Shown: positions 28,514 through 37,309, counted from the first letter of the stretch. The stretch: 64,000 nt of DNA from Arenimonas donghaensis DSM 18148 = HO3-R19 (GCF_000743535.1 NZ_AVCJ01000003.1:1-64000); one strand, 5' to 3'. The notes: generated by a model not told the origin, from the sequence alone. Numbers and translations are program-made.

Positions 28514-28542
28514 TTCCCGCGGGCGAACAAGCCCGCTATACT
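28514..28542 (+). promoter_or_regulatory. Predicted tRNA-Glu promoter
   Basis: TTCCCG (28514-28519), a 17-base spacer and TATACT (28537-28542), followed by a GC-rich discriminator as in stable-RNA promoters. The spacer contains GCGGGC / GCCCGC inverted repeats. Confidence 0.5.
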
Positions 28543-28571
28543 AGCGCCCGCGTCACCGCTTCGCCATCCGC

Positions 28572-28647
28572 GCTCCCTTCGTCTAGTGGCCTAGGACACG
28601 GCCCTCTCAAGGCTGGAACAGGGGTTCGAGTCCCCTAGGGAGCGCCA
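28572..28647 (+). tRNA. tRNA-Glu (anticodon CTC)
   Basis: A full cloverleaf: acceptor GCTCCCT with AGGGAGC, G discriminator and an encoded CCA end; anticodon stem CGGCC/GGCTG around the loop CTCTCAA, giving anticodon CTC for GAG codons; T arm AGGGG-TTCGAGT-CCCCT. The sequence is close to bacterial tRNA-Glu. It is a single tRNA with its own promoter and a following hairpin. Confidence 0.95.
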
Positions 28648-28655
28648 CCCATTCC

Positions 28656-28680
28656 GAAGGCCCGGCCATGCCGGGCCTTC
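28656..28680 (+). terminator. Hairpin after tRNA-Glu
   Basis: GAAGGCCCGG / CCGGGCCTTC form a 10-bp stem with a 5-base loop, followed by TTCGTT, a poor T-run. A likely but not strong intrinsic terminator between the tRNA and fdxA. Confidence 0.65.
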
Positions 28681-28740
28681 TTCGTTGCGGGCGCCGGGCG
28701 CTAGAATCGGCGGCCTGACTCGCCAGAACCGGAAAACACC

Positions 28741-29064
28741 ATGCCCTTCGTCGTCACCGAGAACTGCATCCGCTGCAAGTACACCGACTGCGTCGAGGTC
28801 TGCCCGGTCGACTGCTTCCACGAGGGCCCGAACTTCCTGGTGATCGACCCCGAGGAGTGCATCGACTGCACCCTGTGCGAACCCGAGTGTCCGGCCAACG
28901 CGATCTATCCCGAGGACGACGTGCCGGCTGGCCAGGAGGGCTACATCGCGCTCAACGCCGAACTGTCCCGGGACTGGCCGGTGATCACCACCCGCAAGGA
29001 CCCGCTGCCGGATGCCGCCGAGTGGGACGGCAAGACCGGCAAGCTCGGCGAACTCAAGCGCTGA
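28741..29064 (+). CDS. fdxA: Seven-iron ferredoxin FdxA
   Basis: A small electron carrier, 107 residues, holding one [3Fe-4S] and one [4Fe-4S] cluster. The ligands are arranged as C9, C17 and C50-type for one cluster and C21, C40, C43, C46 for the other, within [17 protein letters not shown] and [12 protein letters not shown]. The long C-terminal extension matches the Azotobacter FdI type. It follows a TAGAAT -10-like box at 28702-28707 and converges with the bamC-like gene. Its redox partner is not evident locally. Confidence 0.95.
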   Translation: MPFVVTENCIRCKYTDCVEVCPVDCFHEGPNFLVIDPEECIDCTLCEPECPANAIYPEDDVPAGQEGYIALNAELSRDWPVITTRKDPLPDAAEWDGKTGKLGELKR

Positions 29065-29079
29065 GGCGGGCGCCCGGGT

Positions 29080-29625
29080 TCAGCCCAGGCGGGACTTGAG
29101 GATCGCCAGCAGTTCGGTCGCCACGCCGGTGCGCACCGGCTGGCCGTCCGGGCCCAGCGCCACGACGCGGGTCTGGCCGTCGGCTTCCTGGGCACGCACC
29201 AGCACCGTGACACCCTTGTAGCTGACCTCGTAGCTGTTGAGCACTTGCGCCCGGTCGCCGATGGTCACGCCGTCGATCTTGCCCAGGGCAATGCCGATGC
29301 GGCGCCAGCTGCTGGCCACGGAATCGGCCAGCGTGAACGACTCGATGCCGCCGACCACCGCCTGGCCACCCGCACCCGAAGGCACGCCCTCGCCCACCGG
29401 CACGCCGGCGGCACCCGGACGCGCGTCGGGGATGACGACGCCACCGGTGGTGGCGGGCACGTCCAGGCCCGGCGGCACTTCCAGCGGCTGGTTCTGGCGA
29501 CTGGCCTGGTATTCCGCCTCGTTGCCCCACTTGGCGCGGATCCAGCTGCAGCCACTGGAACCGAGCACGGCCACGGCGAGGGTGGCGATCAGCAGCGGGC
29601 GGAAGGAAAGCTTGGGGGCGGTCAT
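29080..29625 (-). CDS. bamC: BamC-like outer membrane lipoprotein, short form
   Basis: A 181-residue lipoprotein (lipobox GSSGC, about residue 26) directly downstream of dapA, the exact place of bamC (nlpB) in E. coli. After the cysteine comes the mostly unstructured BamC-type stretch with QPLEVPPGLDVP, which in BamC binds BamD, and then a single helix-grip-like domain (about 95-181). E. coli BamC is about 344 residues with two such domains, so this protein lacks the second. It is probably part of, or attached to, the BAM beta-barrel assembly machine. AGGAGA ribosome site. Confidence 0.75.
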   Translation of the reverse strand: MTAPKLSFRPLLIATLAVAVLGSSGCSWIRAKWGNEAEYQASRQNQPLEVPPGLDVPATTGGVVIPDARPGAAGVPVGEGVPSGAGGQAVVGGIESFTLADSVASSWRRIGIALGKIDGVTIGDRAQVLNSYEVSYKGVTVLVRAQEADGQTRVVALGPDGQPVRTGVATELLAILKSRLG

Positions 29626-29685
29626 GTGTTTCTCCTGGGGAGCGGCGCGCAGGGGCGCGCACGCGGGGGATTCAAGGCGACAAGG

Positions 29686-30576
29686 TTACTTCAGTTCGGA
29701 TTCGATCTGCTCGCACAGCGCCGCCATGGCCTCGGCCGCCGCGGCATGTCGCGGCGACAGCGGCAGCAGCGGCAGGCGCAGGCCATGGCCGATGCCCTGC
29801 AGGGCCAGCAGCGCCTTGACCGGGATCGGGTTGGGCTCGACGCCCAGGAAGTCGTAGAGCGCCGCCAGCCGTGCATCCAGCGCCTGCGCGTCGCCGGCCT
29901 GGCCGGACCGGGCCAGGCGGCACAGCCGGGCGAAGGCCGCCGGCACGACATTCGAGGCCACGGAGATGACGCCGGCCGCGCCGCCCAGCATGGCCCCGAC
30001 GAAGGTCGGGTCGTCGCCGCTGAGCAAGGCGAAGTCGTCGCCTGCCAGGGGGTACAGGGCCTGCCAGCGCGCGTCGTCGCCGCGTGCCTCCTTCAGGCCG
30101 ATGATGTTCTCGTGGTCGCGCAGCTGCGCCACCACGTCGGGCGACATGTCGCAGCCGGTGCGCCCGGGCACGTTGTAGAGCACCACCGGCAGGCCACCCG
30201 CTTCGGCAACGGCCCGGTAGTGCGACACCAGCCCCTCGGGTGTCGGCCGCACATAGGGCGGCGTGACCACCAGCGCGACGTCGGCGCCGCCGTCGCGGGC
30301 CAGGCGGGTCTGGGCGATGGTCTTGGCGGTGTTGGAGAGCCCGGTGCCGGCCAGCACCGGCACCCGGCCGGCGACCTGTTCGACGGCGGCGCGAAGCAGC
30401 GCGGTGTACTCGCCGTCGGTGAGCGCGGCGGCTTCGCCGGTGGAGCCGGCGACGACCAGGCCGGCGGTGCCGGCCTCCAGCTGCCGCCCTATCAGGCGCG
30501 ACCAGGCCGCGAAGTCGGGTTCGCCGGCGACCGTGAACGGGGTCGCCAGCGCGGTGATGCTGCCTGAAAGTTGCAA
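29686..30576 (-). CDS. dapA: 4-hydroxy-tetrahydrodipicolinate synthase DapA
   Basis: Condenses pyruvate with aspartate semialdehyde, the first step of the lysine/diaminopimelate branch. The 296-residue TIM barrel has GSITALATPF at the start, GSTGEAAALT for substrate binding, YNVPGRTGCDM with the catalytic tyrosine and IIGLKEARGD with the Schiff-base lysine. The only fitting start is TTG at 30576. bamC follows 60 bases downstream, and gcvR lies divergently upstream, as in E. coli. Confidence 0.95.
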   Translation of the reverse strand: MQLSGSITALATPFTVAGEPDFAAWSRLIGRQLEAGTAGLVVAGSTGEAAALTDGEYTALLRAAVEQVAGRVPVLAGTGLSNTAKTIAQTRLARDGGADVALVVTPPYVRPTPEGLVSHYRAVAEAGGLPVVLYNVPGRTGCDMSPDVVAQLRDHENIIGLKEARGDDARWQALYPLAGDDFALLSGDDPTFVGAMLGGAAGVISVASNVVPAAFARLCRLARSGQAGDAQALDARLAALYDFLGVEPNPIPVKALLALQGIGHGLRLPLLPLSPRHAAAAEAMAALCEQIESELK

Positions 30577-30691
30577 AATGAGTGCCTAGCGGGGACTGGC
30601 CACGATCTTACTTGCGGCCCCAAAGCAGCGGCAAGTATGCTGGCCATGACCTCCAGGCGCGCCCCCTGCCGCGCCACCACGGACCACCGCT

Positions 30692-31252
30692 TTGACCGAC
30701 CCCGCCGCGCGCCCGACCGCCAACGAGAACCACCTGCTGATCAGCGCGTACACCACGCATCCGCAGTCGCCACTGCTGTCGGTCAGCCGTCGCATTTCGG
30801 ACAGTGGCTGCAACCTGGTGGATGCCCGGCTCACCACCGTCGGCCGCGACGTCTCGGTAACGGCGCTGGCGGTGGGCTCCTGGGACGCCGTCGCCAAGCT
30901 CGAGGCCATGCTCGGGCGCCTTGAACGCGAGGACGGTTACAAGCTGGTCTGGTACCGTACCGGCCCCAAGGCCCTGCAATCGAACCTGCTGCCCTACATC
31001 GTCGAGGTGGTGGCGGCCGACAAACCAGGCATCCTGTTCCAGCTGGCGGATTTCTTCGACCGCCAGGGCATCACCGTCGAGAACCTTCACAGCTCGCGCT
31101 ACCGCGCCATGCAGACCGGCGCCGACATGTTTTCGGCCCAGGTCACCATCGGCATCCCGGCCAACATGCACATCGCCGCCCTGCGCGACGACTTCCTCGA
31201 GTTCTGCGACCACCTCAACCTCGATGCCATCATGGACCCGATGAAATTCTGA
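30692..31252 (+). CDS. gcvR: Glycine cleavage system regulator GcvR-like ACT protein
   Basis: A 186-residue protein with two ACT domains (about 12-90 and 97-178), each of the type that senses amino acids. In E. coli GcvR binds GcvA and represses the glycine cleavage genes in the absence of glycine. Synteny (next to dapA and bcp) supports this name. The start is TTG at 30692; nearby ATG codons are in other frames. A TATGCT -10-like box is at 30636-30641. bcp follows after seven bases. Confidence 0.82.
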   Translation: MTDPAARPTANENHLLISAYTTHPQSPLLSVSRRISDSGCNLVDARLTTVGRDVSVTALAVGSWDAVAKLEAMLGRLEREDGYKLVWYRTGPKALQSNLLPYIVEVVAADKPGILFQLADFFDRQGITVENLHSSRYRAMQTGADMFSAQVTIGIPANMHIAALRDDFLEFCDHLNLDAIMDPMKF

Positions 31253-31259
31253 GGACGCG

Positions 31260-31733
31260 ATGACCGAACCCGGCGACAAGATCCCCGATCTCGACATCAC
31301 CCTGGCCAACGGCGGCTCCGCCCGCCTCTCCGACTACCGCGGCAAGTGGCTGGGGCTGTACTTCTACCCGAAGGATTCCACGCCCGGCTGCACGACCGAG
31401 GGACAGGACTTCAACGCCTTGCTGACCCGGTTCCGCCGCGCCGGCGCCGAAGTGCTTGGTGTTTCCCGCGACTCGGTGAAGTCGCACTGCAACTTCATCG
31501 CCAAGCAGGGATTCCGCTTCGACCTGGTGTCGGACCCCGATGAGTCGCTGTGCCGGGCCTTCGGCGTCATCAAGGAAAAGAACATGTACGGCAGGAAGGT
31601 CATGGGCATCGAGCGAAGCACCTTCCTGATCGACCCACAGGGCCGCGTCGCCGAAAGCTGGCGAGGCCTCAAGGTCCCCGGACACGCCGAGTCCGTGCTC
31701 GAAGCCCTGAAGAAGGCCAGCAAGACCAAGTGA
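31260..31733 (+). CDS. bcp: Thioredoxin-dependent peroxiredoxin Bcp/PrxQ
   Basis: Reduces peroxides in the cytoplasm using thioredoxin. The 157 residues show the peroxidatic site PGCTTEGQDF; the cysteine expected five residues later in E. coli Bcp is absent (Gln-Asp there). Other cysteines at SHCNF and SLCRAF might resolve the sulfenic acid or the protein may work with a single cysteine. SD-like GAGGA precedes the ATG. It forms a two-gene unit with gcvR. Confidence 0.93.
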   Translation: MTEPGDKIPDLDITLANGGSARLSDYRGKWLGLYFYPKDSTPGCTTEGQDFNALLTRFRRAGAEVLGVSRDSVKSHCNFIAKQGFRFDLVSDPDESLCRAFGVIKEKNMYGRKVMGIERSTFLIDPQGRVAESWRGLKVPGHAESVLEALKKASKTK

Positions 31734-31827
31734 ACCACCCCCGCGCAAACCCGCACCGCCGTCTCGCCCCGCGAGCCACGGCGGTGCGTCGCCGTGCCCC
31801 TGTGTCCCTTCCCAACATGAGAATCCC

Positions 31828-33225
31828 ATGACGAGAAGCAAGCGGATCTACGTTCTGGACACCAACGTGCTCATGCACGACCCCACTGCCCTGTTCAAGT
31901 TCGAAGAGCACGACGTCTTCATTCCGATGATGGTCCTGGAGGAGCTCGACAACGGCAAGAAGGGCCACTCCGAAGCCAGCCGCAACGCGCGCCAGGTCAG
32001 CCGGTTCCTCAACGAGATCATCGTCGCCCACGGCAGCGACAGCATCGGCGACGGCGTCCGGCTGGCGCGTCCCCAGGGCCTGCAGCTGCGGGCGCCGGAA
32101 GCCATCGGCCGGCTGCTGTTCCAGCTCAAGCCGGTGGAAGTGGGCAAGCGTTTCGGCACGGTGCTGCCGGACAACCAGATCCTGGGCTCGATCCTGCAGC
32201 TGATCGAGGACAACCCCGGCGTGCCCGTGGTCCTGGTGTCCAAGGACATCAACCTGCGCATCAAGGCCTCGATCTGCAACGTCAAGGCCGAGGACTACGA
32301 GAACGACCGCGCCATCGACGACTTCAACCTGCTCTTCACCGGCGCCACCGAACTGCCGGACGATTTCTGGGAACGGCACGAAGGCAGCCTGCGCAGCTGG
32401 ACCGATCGTGGCCGCACCTTCTACGAGGTCGCACGCCAGGACGACGACGGCTGGTACCCCAACCAGTTCCTGTACATGCCCGGCGACGACGAAGTGGAGA
32501 TGAAGGTCGCGCGCCTGGACGAGGAAAAGGCGGTGCTGCAGATCGTCGACGATTTCCGCAACCCGCAGCACCAGGTCTGGGGCATCAATGCCCGCAACCG
32601 CGAGCAGAACTTCGCGTTCAACGCACTGATGGACCCGGAGATCGACTTCGTCACCCTGCTCGGCACCGCCGGCACCGGCAAGACCCTGCTGGCCCTGGCC
32701 GCGGGCCTGACCCAGACCATGGACGTGCAGCGTTACCGCGAGATCATCATGACCCGCGCGACGGTCAGCGTTGGCGAGGACATCGGCTTCCTGCCCGGCA
32801 CGGAGGAAGAAAAAATGACGCCGTGGATGGGCGCGCTGACCGACAACCTCGAGGTGCTCACCCACACCGAGGACCATGGCAGCTGGGGCCGGGGTGCCAC
32901 CAACGAACTGCTGGCCAGCCGCATCAAGATCCGCTCGATGAACTTCATGCGTGGCCGCACCTTCCTCAATCGCTGGGTCATCGTCGACGAAGCGCAGAAC
33001 CTCACGCCCAAGCAGATGAAGACCCTGGTCACCCGCGCTGGCCCGGGCACCAAGATCATCTGCATGGGCAACGTCGAACAGATCGACACGCCCTACCTCA
33101 CCGAAACCACCTCGGGCCTCACCTACGCCGTCGACCGGTTCAAGAACTGGAACCACAGCGCCCACATCACCCTGCGCCGCGGCGAGCGTTCGCGCCTGGC
33201 CGACTACGCGTCCGAGGTGCTCTAG
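31828..33225 (+). CDS. PhoH family protein with PIN domain (PhoH2 type)
   Basis: A 465-residue fusion of an N-terminal PIN RNase-like domain (about 1-150; VLDTNVLMHDP with acidic residues) and a C-terminal PhoH ATPase/helicase (about 250-460). Walker A is GTAGTGKT at 279-286 and Walker B the IVDEAQNLTPKQMKTL segment. Such PhoH2 proteins unwind and cut RNA in known examples. The name comes from phosphate-starvation genes, but no Pho box was seen in the 94-base gap before it. The DUF1275 gene follows after four bases. Confidence 0.92.
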   Translation: MTRSKRIYVLDTNVLMHDPTALFKFEEHDVFIPMMVLEELDNGKKGHSEASRNARQVSRFLNEIIVAHGSDSIGDGVRLARPQGLQLRAPEAIGRLLFQLKPVEVGKRFGTVLPDNQILGSILQLIEDNPGVPVVLVSKDINLRIKASICNVKAEDYENDRAIDDFNLLFTGATELPDDFWERHEGSLRSWTDRGRTFYEVARQDDDGWYPNQFLYMPGDDEVEMKVARLDEEKAVLQIVDDFRNPQHQVWGINARNREQNFAFNALMDPEIDFVTLLGTAGTGKTLLALAAGLTQTMDVQRYREIIMTRATVSVGEDIGFLPGTEEEKMTPWMGALTDNLEVLTHTEDHGSWGRGATNELLASRIKIRSMNFMRGRTFLNRWVIVDEAQNLTPKQMKTLVTRAGPGTKIICMGNVEQIDTPYLTETTSGLTYAVDRFKNWNHSAHITLRRGERSRLADYASEVL

Positions 33226-33229
33226 CGCC

Positions 33230-33889
33230 ATGGCCGAACGGCTGGCGACCTGGGTCTGGGTGGGCGCCGCTGCCCTGGCCTTCGTCGCCGGCATGGTGAA
33301 CGTGGTGGGTTACCTGGGCTTCGAGCACCAGGCCATCACCCACCTCACCGGCACCACCACCCTGCTCGGCGCGGCCCTGGCACAGGGCCAGGGCGGCGCC
33401 GCGTTGCAGTTGGCGGGCATGGTCCTGGCCTTTGTCGCCGGTGCCGCCCTGAGCGGCCTTTTGATCCAGGACAGCGTGCTGCGCCTGGGTCGCCGCTACG
33501 GCGTGGCCCTGACCCTCGAGGCCCTGCTGCTGGCGGCCGCGGTGCCGCTGTTCCAGCGCGGGCAGTTCAGCGGACCGCTGCTCGCCGCCGGCGCCATCGG
33601 CCTGCAGAACGCCATGGCGACCACGTACAGCGGTGCCGTCGTCCGCACCTCGCACGTCAGCGGCATGTTCACCGACCTGGGCATCATGATCGGCCATGCC
33701 CTGCGCGGCCTGCCGCTGGCCCGACGCCGGCTCTGGCTGTGCCTGGTGATCATCAGCGCCTTCCTGGCCGGCAGCGGCGCGGGCGCGTTCGCCTTTGCAA
33801 ACGCCGGCTATGCCGCGCTCTATCTGCCCGCGTTGCTGACGGGCGTCACCGGCGTCGCCTACGCGCTCCGACGGCGACGCGAGGGCTGA
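33230..33889 (+). CDS. DUF1275 (YoaK) family membrane protein
   Basis: A 219-residue integral membrane protein with about six hydrophobic segments. It belongs to DUF1275, seen in the AGMVNVVGYLGF start, THLTGTTTLLG and the GLQNAMATTYSG-RTSHVSGMFTDLG core. The function of the family is unknown. The start is four bases after the phoH2 stop, so the two are probably cotranscribed. Confidence 0.85.
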   Translation: MAERLATWVWVGAAALAFVAGMVNVVGYLGFEHQAITHLTGTTTLLGAALAQGQGGAALQLAGMVLAFVAGAALSGLLIQDSVLRLGRRYGVALTLEALLLAAAVPLFQRGQFSGPLLAAGAIGLQNAMATTYSGAVVRTSHVSGMFTDLGIMIGHALRGLPLARRRLWLCLVIISAFLAGSGAGAFAFANAGYAALYLPALLTGVTGVAYALRRRREG

Positions 33890-33934
33890 GGCCGGGGTAC
33901 CCTTCGCCGGGCATCCGAACGGTCCCTTCCAGCC

Positions 33935-34750
33935 ATGCCCGAAACCCGCCCCGTCTGCGCACTCACCATCGCCGGCTCCGATTCCGGCGGCGGTGCCGGC
34001 ATCCAGGCCGACCTCAAGACCTTTGCCGCCCATGGCGTGCATGGCCTGAGCGCGCTGGCCGCCCTCACCGCCCAGCACACCCGTGGCGTCACCGCCGTGC
34101 ACGTGCCACCGACGGCCTTCCTGCGCGAACAGATCGACGCCTGCTTCGCCGATTTCCGGATCGGCGCGGTCAAGCTGGGCATGCTGGCCAACGCCCGGGT
34201 CATCCACGCCGTGGCCGACGCGCTCGAGGCGCACCGGCCTGCGGCCGTGGTGCTGGACCCGGTGATGGTCGCCACTTCGGGCGCCAAGCTGCTCGAGGAC
34301 GCCGCGCTCGAGGCGCTCCGGCGGCGCCTGCTGCCCCTGGCGACGGTCCTGACCCCGAACATCCCCGAGGCCGAACTGTTGCTGGGCCACCCGGTCTCCG
34401 ACGAGGAAGCCGCCGAAGCCGCCCTGGTCGAATTGCTCGCGCTGGGACCCGGCGCGATCTTGCTCAAGGGCGGCCACCTGCCCGGCAGCGGGGCGATGGT
34501 GGACCGGTTCGACGACGGCGAAGCGCTGCTGGAATTCGAACACCCGCGACTGGACGTCGAAGGCCACGGCACCGGCTGCACCCTGGCCTCGGCCATCGCC
34601 GCCAACCTCTGCCGCGGCACGGGCCTGCGCGAAGCCTGCGCCAACGCCACCGACTACGTGCACGGGGCGCTCCGGGCCGCGTACCGGCCCGGCAAGGGGT
34701 CGGTCGCGGTGCTTGACCATTTCTGGCGCCGCCGCGGCGACGCCGGATGA
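33935..34750 (+). CDS. thiD: Hydroxymethylpyrimidine/phosphomethylpyrimidine kinase ThiD
   Basis: Phosphorylates HMP and HMP-P in thiamine synthesis and salvage. The 271-residue ribokinase-fold protein has GSDSGGGAGIQADLKTF at the start, KLGMLAN, LDPVMVATSGAKLL and the anion-hole/catalytic motif GHGTGCTLASAIAANL. No TPP riboswitch-like sequence was recognised in the 45-base upstream gap. It overlaps the next gene by four bases (ATGA). Confidence 0.95.
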   Translation: MPETRPVCALTIAGSDSGGGAGIQADLKTFAAHGVHGLSALAALTAQHTRGVTAVHVPPTAFLREQIDACFADFRIGAVKLGMLANARVIHAVADALEAHRPAAVVLDPVMVATSGAKLLEDAALEALRRRLLPLATVLTPNIPEAELLLGHPVSDEEAAEAALVELLALGPGAILLKGGHLPGSGAMVDRFDDGEALLEFEHPRLDVEGHGTGCTLASAIAANLCRGTGLREACANATDYVHGALRAAYRPGKGSVAVLDHFWRRRGDAG

Positions 34751-35886
34751 AATTCCGGGCGGCAGGCGCGATGGTCCTGGCACTGGCACTGGCACTGGCC
34801 GTGCCCGCCTGCCGCTCCCCAGGTCCAACGAGCGCCGCGCATGCCCAACCCTCCGGCCCGGCCCCCTGGCCAGAGGCGGAAGCCCTTTTCCACCAGGAGC
34901 CGCGCTGGCTGGGCGGCGACGCGTCGCTGTCGATACCCTTGGAGGGCGACCGGATACTCTGGCTGTTCGGGGACAGCTTCATTGCCACGCCGCCACGACT
35001 CGACCGGCGCAGTGCACCCATGGTCCGCAACTCGGTGGCGATCCAGAATGGTCGCGACCCGGCACGAGCCAGGATGGACTTCCACTGGGGATCGACCCCG
35101 GACGGATTGCCCTCCGAGTTCTTCCCCGGCGGGCCGGACCATTGGTATTGGCCCGGCCATGGATTGCAGTTGCCCGATGGTCCGTTGCTGGTCTTCCTGT
35201 TCCGCATGGTTGAAACCCCGGGACGCGACCTCGGTTTCGCGGCACGGGGTTACGCCCTGGCCATCGTGGCCAATCCCCGCGATTCGGCCGGGGCATGGCG
35301 CGTACGCATCGTCGATGCGCCGCCGGCTCCGTTCGACGCCGCGCCCGCCACGGCGGTGGTGCACGAACAGGGATACGTGGTGGCGCTGGCCATTCGGCAG
35401 CAGGGAACGCATGCCGGCGCCCTGGTGCGCTACCGGCCCAGGCACCTGGTAATGGGCGACCTGGCCGGTGCCGAGTGGTGGGCGGGCGTGGATCGAGGCT
35501 GGGTCCGTGAACCGGCCCTCGGTCCTGACGGTCCGGCCTGGGTCATGGACGACGCCGGCGCAGAGGCCTCGGTGCATCGGGACGCCTGCACGGGTCGCTA
35601 CGTCCACGTCGCGAGCTACGGGTTCGGAGATACTGAAATCGGCATGCGCGATGCCCCGGCGCTGGTCGGACCCTGGAGCAAGCCACGCAGGGTCTACCGC
35701 CCGCCGGAATCAGACCGGCCGGATGCATTCGTGTACGCCGCCAAGGCGCACCCGTGGCTGGGCGGGCCGGACGAGGGGGCGGCCGTCACCTACGCCACCA
35801 ATCGCTTCCGGTTCGAGGACCTGGTCGAAGGCCCGGGGGCCTATGACACCTACTGGCCACGGGTCCTGCGCATGCCCGGCTGCTGA
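34747..35886 (+). CDS. Lipoprotein with DUF4185-like beta-propeller
   Basis: A 379-residue secreted protein. The N-terminal hydrophobic stretch ends in VPAC (about residue 22), a lipobox, so it is probably membrane-anchored in the envelope. The ILWLFGDSFI motif near residue 72, repeated W-G-D and aromatic patterns and YDTYWPRVL near the end resemble DUF4185/glycosidase-related five-bladed propellers. The catalytic role is unknown. It overlaps thiD by four bases, although a link to thiamine is not apparent. Confidence 0.6.
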   Translation: MKFRAAGAMVLALALALAVPACRSPGPTSAAHAQPSGPAPWPEAEALFHQEPRWLGGDASLSIPLEGDRILWLFGDSFIATPPRLDRRSAPMVRNSVAIQNGRDPARARMDFHWGSTPDGLPSEFFPGGPDHWYWPGHGLQLPDGPLLVFLFRMVETPGRDLGFAARGYALAIVANPRDSAGAWRVRIVDAPPAPFDAAPATAVVHEQGYVVALAIRQQGTHAGALVRYRPRHLVMGDLAGAEWWAGVDRGWVREPALGPDGPAWVMDDAGAEASVHRDACTGRYVHVASYGFGDTEIGMRDAPALVGPWSKPRRVYRPPESDRPDAFVYAAKAHPWLGGPDEGAAVTYATNRFRFEDLVEGPGAYDTYWPRVLRMPGC

Positions 35887-35957
35887 GCCGGCGCTGGCGC
35901 CGCGGGAGCAGGCCGGGCTAGCATCGTCGGCATCACGATCCCCTTCCGGAGCCAACC

Positions 35958-36719
35958 ATGCGCAGCGGCAATCCCGCTCTGAACAAGAACACCTTCCTCG
36001 ACGTCGGCAGCGGCCAGGTCGTCTCGCGCGACGCCAGCCAGGTGATGACGCTCAGCGGCACGGTCAACAAGACCGGCCTGCTGCTGCTGATGTGCGTCGC
36101 CACGGCGGTCTACACCTGGAACCTCTACACGGGCCCGGAAAGCATGGGCGTGCTGATGCCCTACCTGCTGGTCGGCGGCATCGGCGGTTTCATCGTCGCC
36201 ATCGTCACGGTCTTCAAGAAGCAGTGGGCACCGATCACCGCGCCGCTGTACGCGCTGCTCGAGGGCCTGTTCCTGGGCGGCATCTCGGTCTACTTCGAAT
36301 CGATGTTCCCGGGCATCGTGATGCAGGCGGTGATGCTGACCCTGGGCGTGCTGGCGGCGCTGTTGATGGCCTACAAGTCGGGCCTGATCAAGGCCACCGA
36401 GAACTTCAAGCTCGGCGTCGTCGCCGCGACCGGCGGCATCGCGCTGCTCTACCTGATCAACATCGGCATGCGCATGTTCGGCTTCGAGGGCATGGGCTTC
36501 ATCCATGATTCGGGCGCGATGGGCATCGCCTTCAGCCTGTTCGTGGTGGTGATCGCGGCCCTGAACCTGGTCCTGGACTTCGACTTCATCGAATCGGGCG
36601 TCGAGGCCGGCGCACCCAAGTACATGGAGTGGTACGGCGCCTTCGGCCTGGTCGTCACCCTGATCTGGCTCTACCTGGAAATCCTGCGCCTGCTGGCCAA
36701 GCTGCAGTCGCGCGACTGA
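35958..36719 (+). CDS. Bax inhibitor-1/YccA family membrane protein
   Basis: A 253-residue protein with seven hydrophobic segments from about residue 40 to the end, fitting the BI-1/YccA (TMBIM) family. Conserved-looking parts are APLYALLEGLFLGGISVYFE and the C-terminal IWLYLEILRLLAKL. Members can act as pH-dependent calcium leaks or bind membrane proteases. GGAG ribosome site before the ATG. The following methyltransferase starts five bases after its stop. Confidence 0.88.
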   Translation: MRSGNPALNKNTFLDVGSGQVVSRDASQVMTLSGTVNKTGLLLLMCVATAVYTWNLYTGPESMGVLMPYLLVGGIGGFIVAIVTVFKKQWAPITAPLYALLEGLFLGGISVYFESMFPGIVMQAVMLTLGVLAALLMAYKSGLIKATENFKLGVVAATGGIALLYLINIGMRMFGFEGMGFIHDSGAMGIAFSLFVVVIAALNLVLDFDFIESGVEAGAPKYMEWYGAFGLVVTLIWLYLEILRLLAKLQSRD

Positions 36720-36724
36720 CGCCG

Positions 36725-37309
36725 ATGAAGCGGGTGCTCAACGTCGGCGGCGGCAGCAAGGACATCCCGCTGCCGCCCCAGTACGCCGGCTTCACGCAGG
36801 TACTGCTCGACATCGACCCCACCGGCCAGCCGGACATCTGCTGCGATGCCCGCGAGTTGGCGACGCTGGAGGCGGCGCAGTTCGACGCCGTGTATTGCTC
36901 GCACAATCTCGAGCACTACCACCGGCACGAAGTGCACGGGGTGCTGGCCGGGTTCCGGCACGTGCTCAAGCCGGACGGGTTCGCCCAGATCCGCGTGCCG
37001 GACATCCCGGCGGTAATGAAGAGCGTGGTCGAGCGCGGCCTGGACCTCGAGGACACGCTCTACGACTCGCCGGCCGGGCCCATTTCGGTGCTCGACGTCG
37101 TCTACGGCCTCGGCCGTCAGATCCAGGCCAGCGGCGTCGACTTCTACGCGCACAAGACCGGTTTCTCCAACCGCAGCCTGACCCGCGCGCTGGAGCGGGC
37201 CGGCTTTAGCCGCAGCTTCAGCGCCCTGGGCAACTTCGAGATAAACGCGCTGGCCTTCACCGGCGAGCCTTCGCCGGAAGCGCGCGCCCTGTTCGGCCTG
37301 CCCGGATGA
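36725..37309 (+). CDS. SAM-dependent methyltransferase-like protein
   Basis: A 194-residue protein of the class I methyltransferase type. It starts with RVLNVGGGSKDIPLP, a SAM-binding GxGG-like loop, followed by LLDIDPTGQPDICCDAREL and the type-11 methyltransferase motif DAVYCSHNLEHYHRHEV and VLKPDGFAQIRVPD. The substrate is unknown; relatives act on sugars and lipids. The ATG at 36725 is chosen because it gives the family start; it is coupled to the DUF2254 gene by ATGA. Confidence 0.82.
   Translation: MKRVLNVGGGSKDIPLPPQYAGFTQVLLDIDPTGQPDICCDARELATLEAAQFDAVYCSHNLEHYHRHEVHGVLAGFRHVLKPDGFAQIRVPDIPAVMKSVVERGLDLEDTLYDSPAGPISVLDVVYGLGRQIQASGVDFYAHKTGFSNRSLTRALERAGFSRSFSALGNFEINALAFTGEPSPEARALFGLPG

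Noticed and set aside
31734-31827. Pho box upstream of the PhoH-type gene
   Set aside because: No 11-base phased GTCAT-like repeats were found in this gap, despite the gene family name.
33890-33934. TPP riboswitch upstream of thiD
   Set aside because: The gap is only 45 bases and has none of the conserved CTGAGA-type core; too short for the aptamer.
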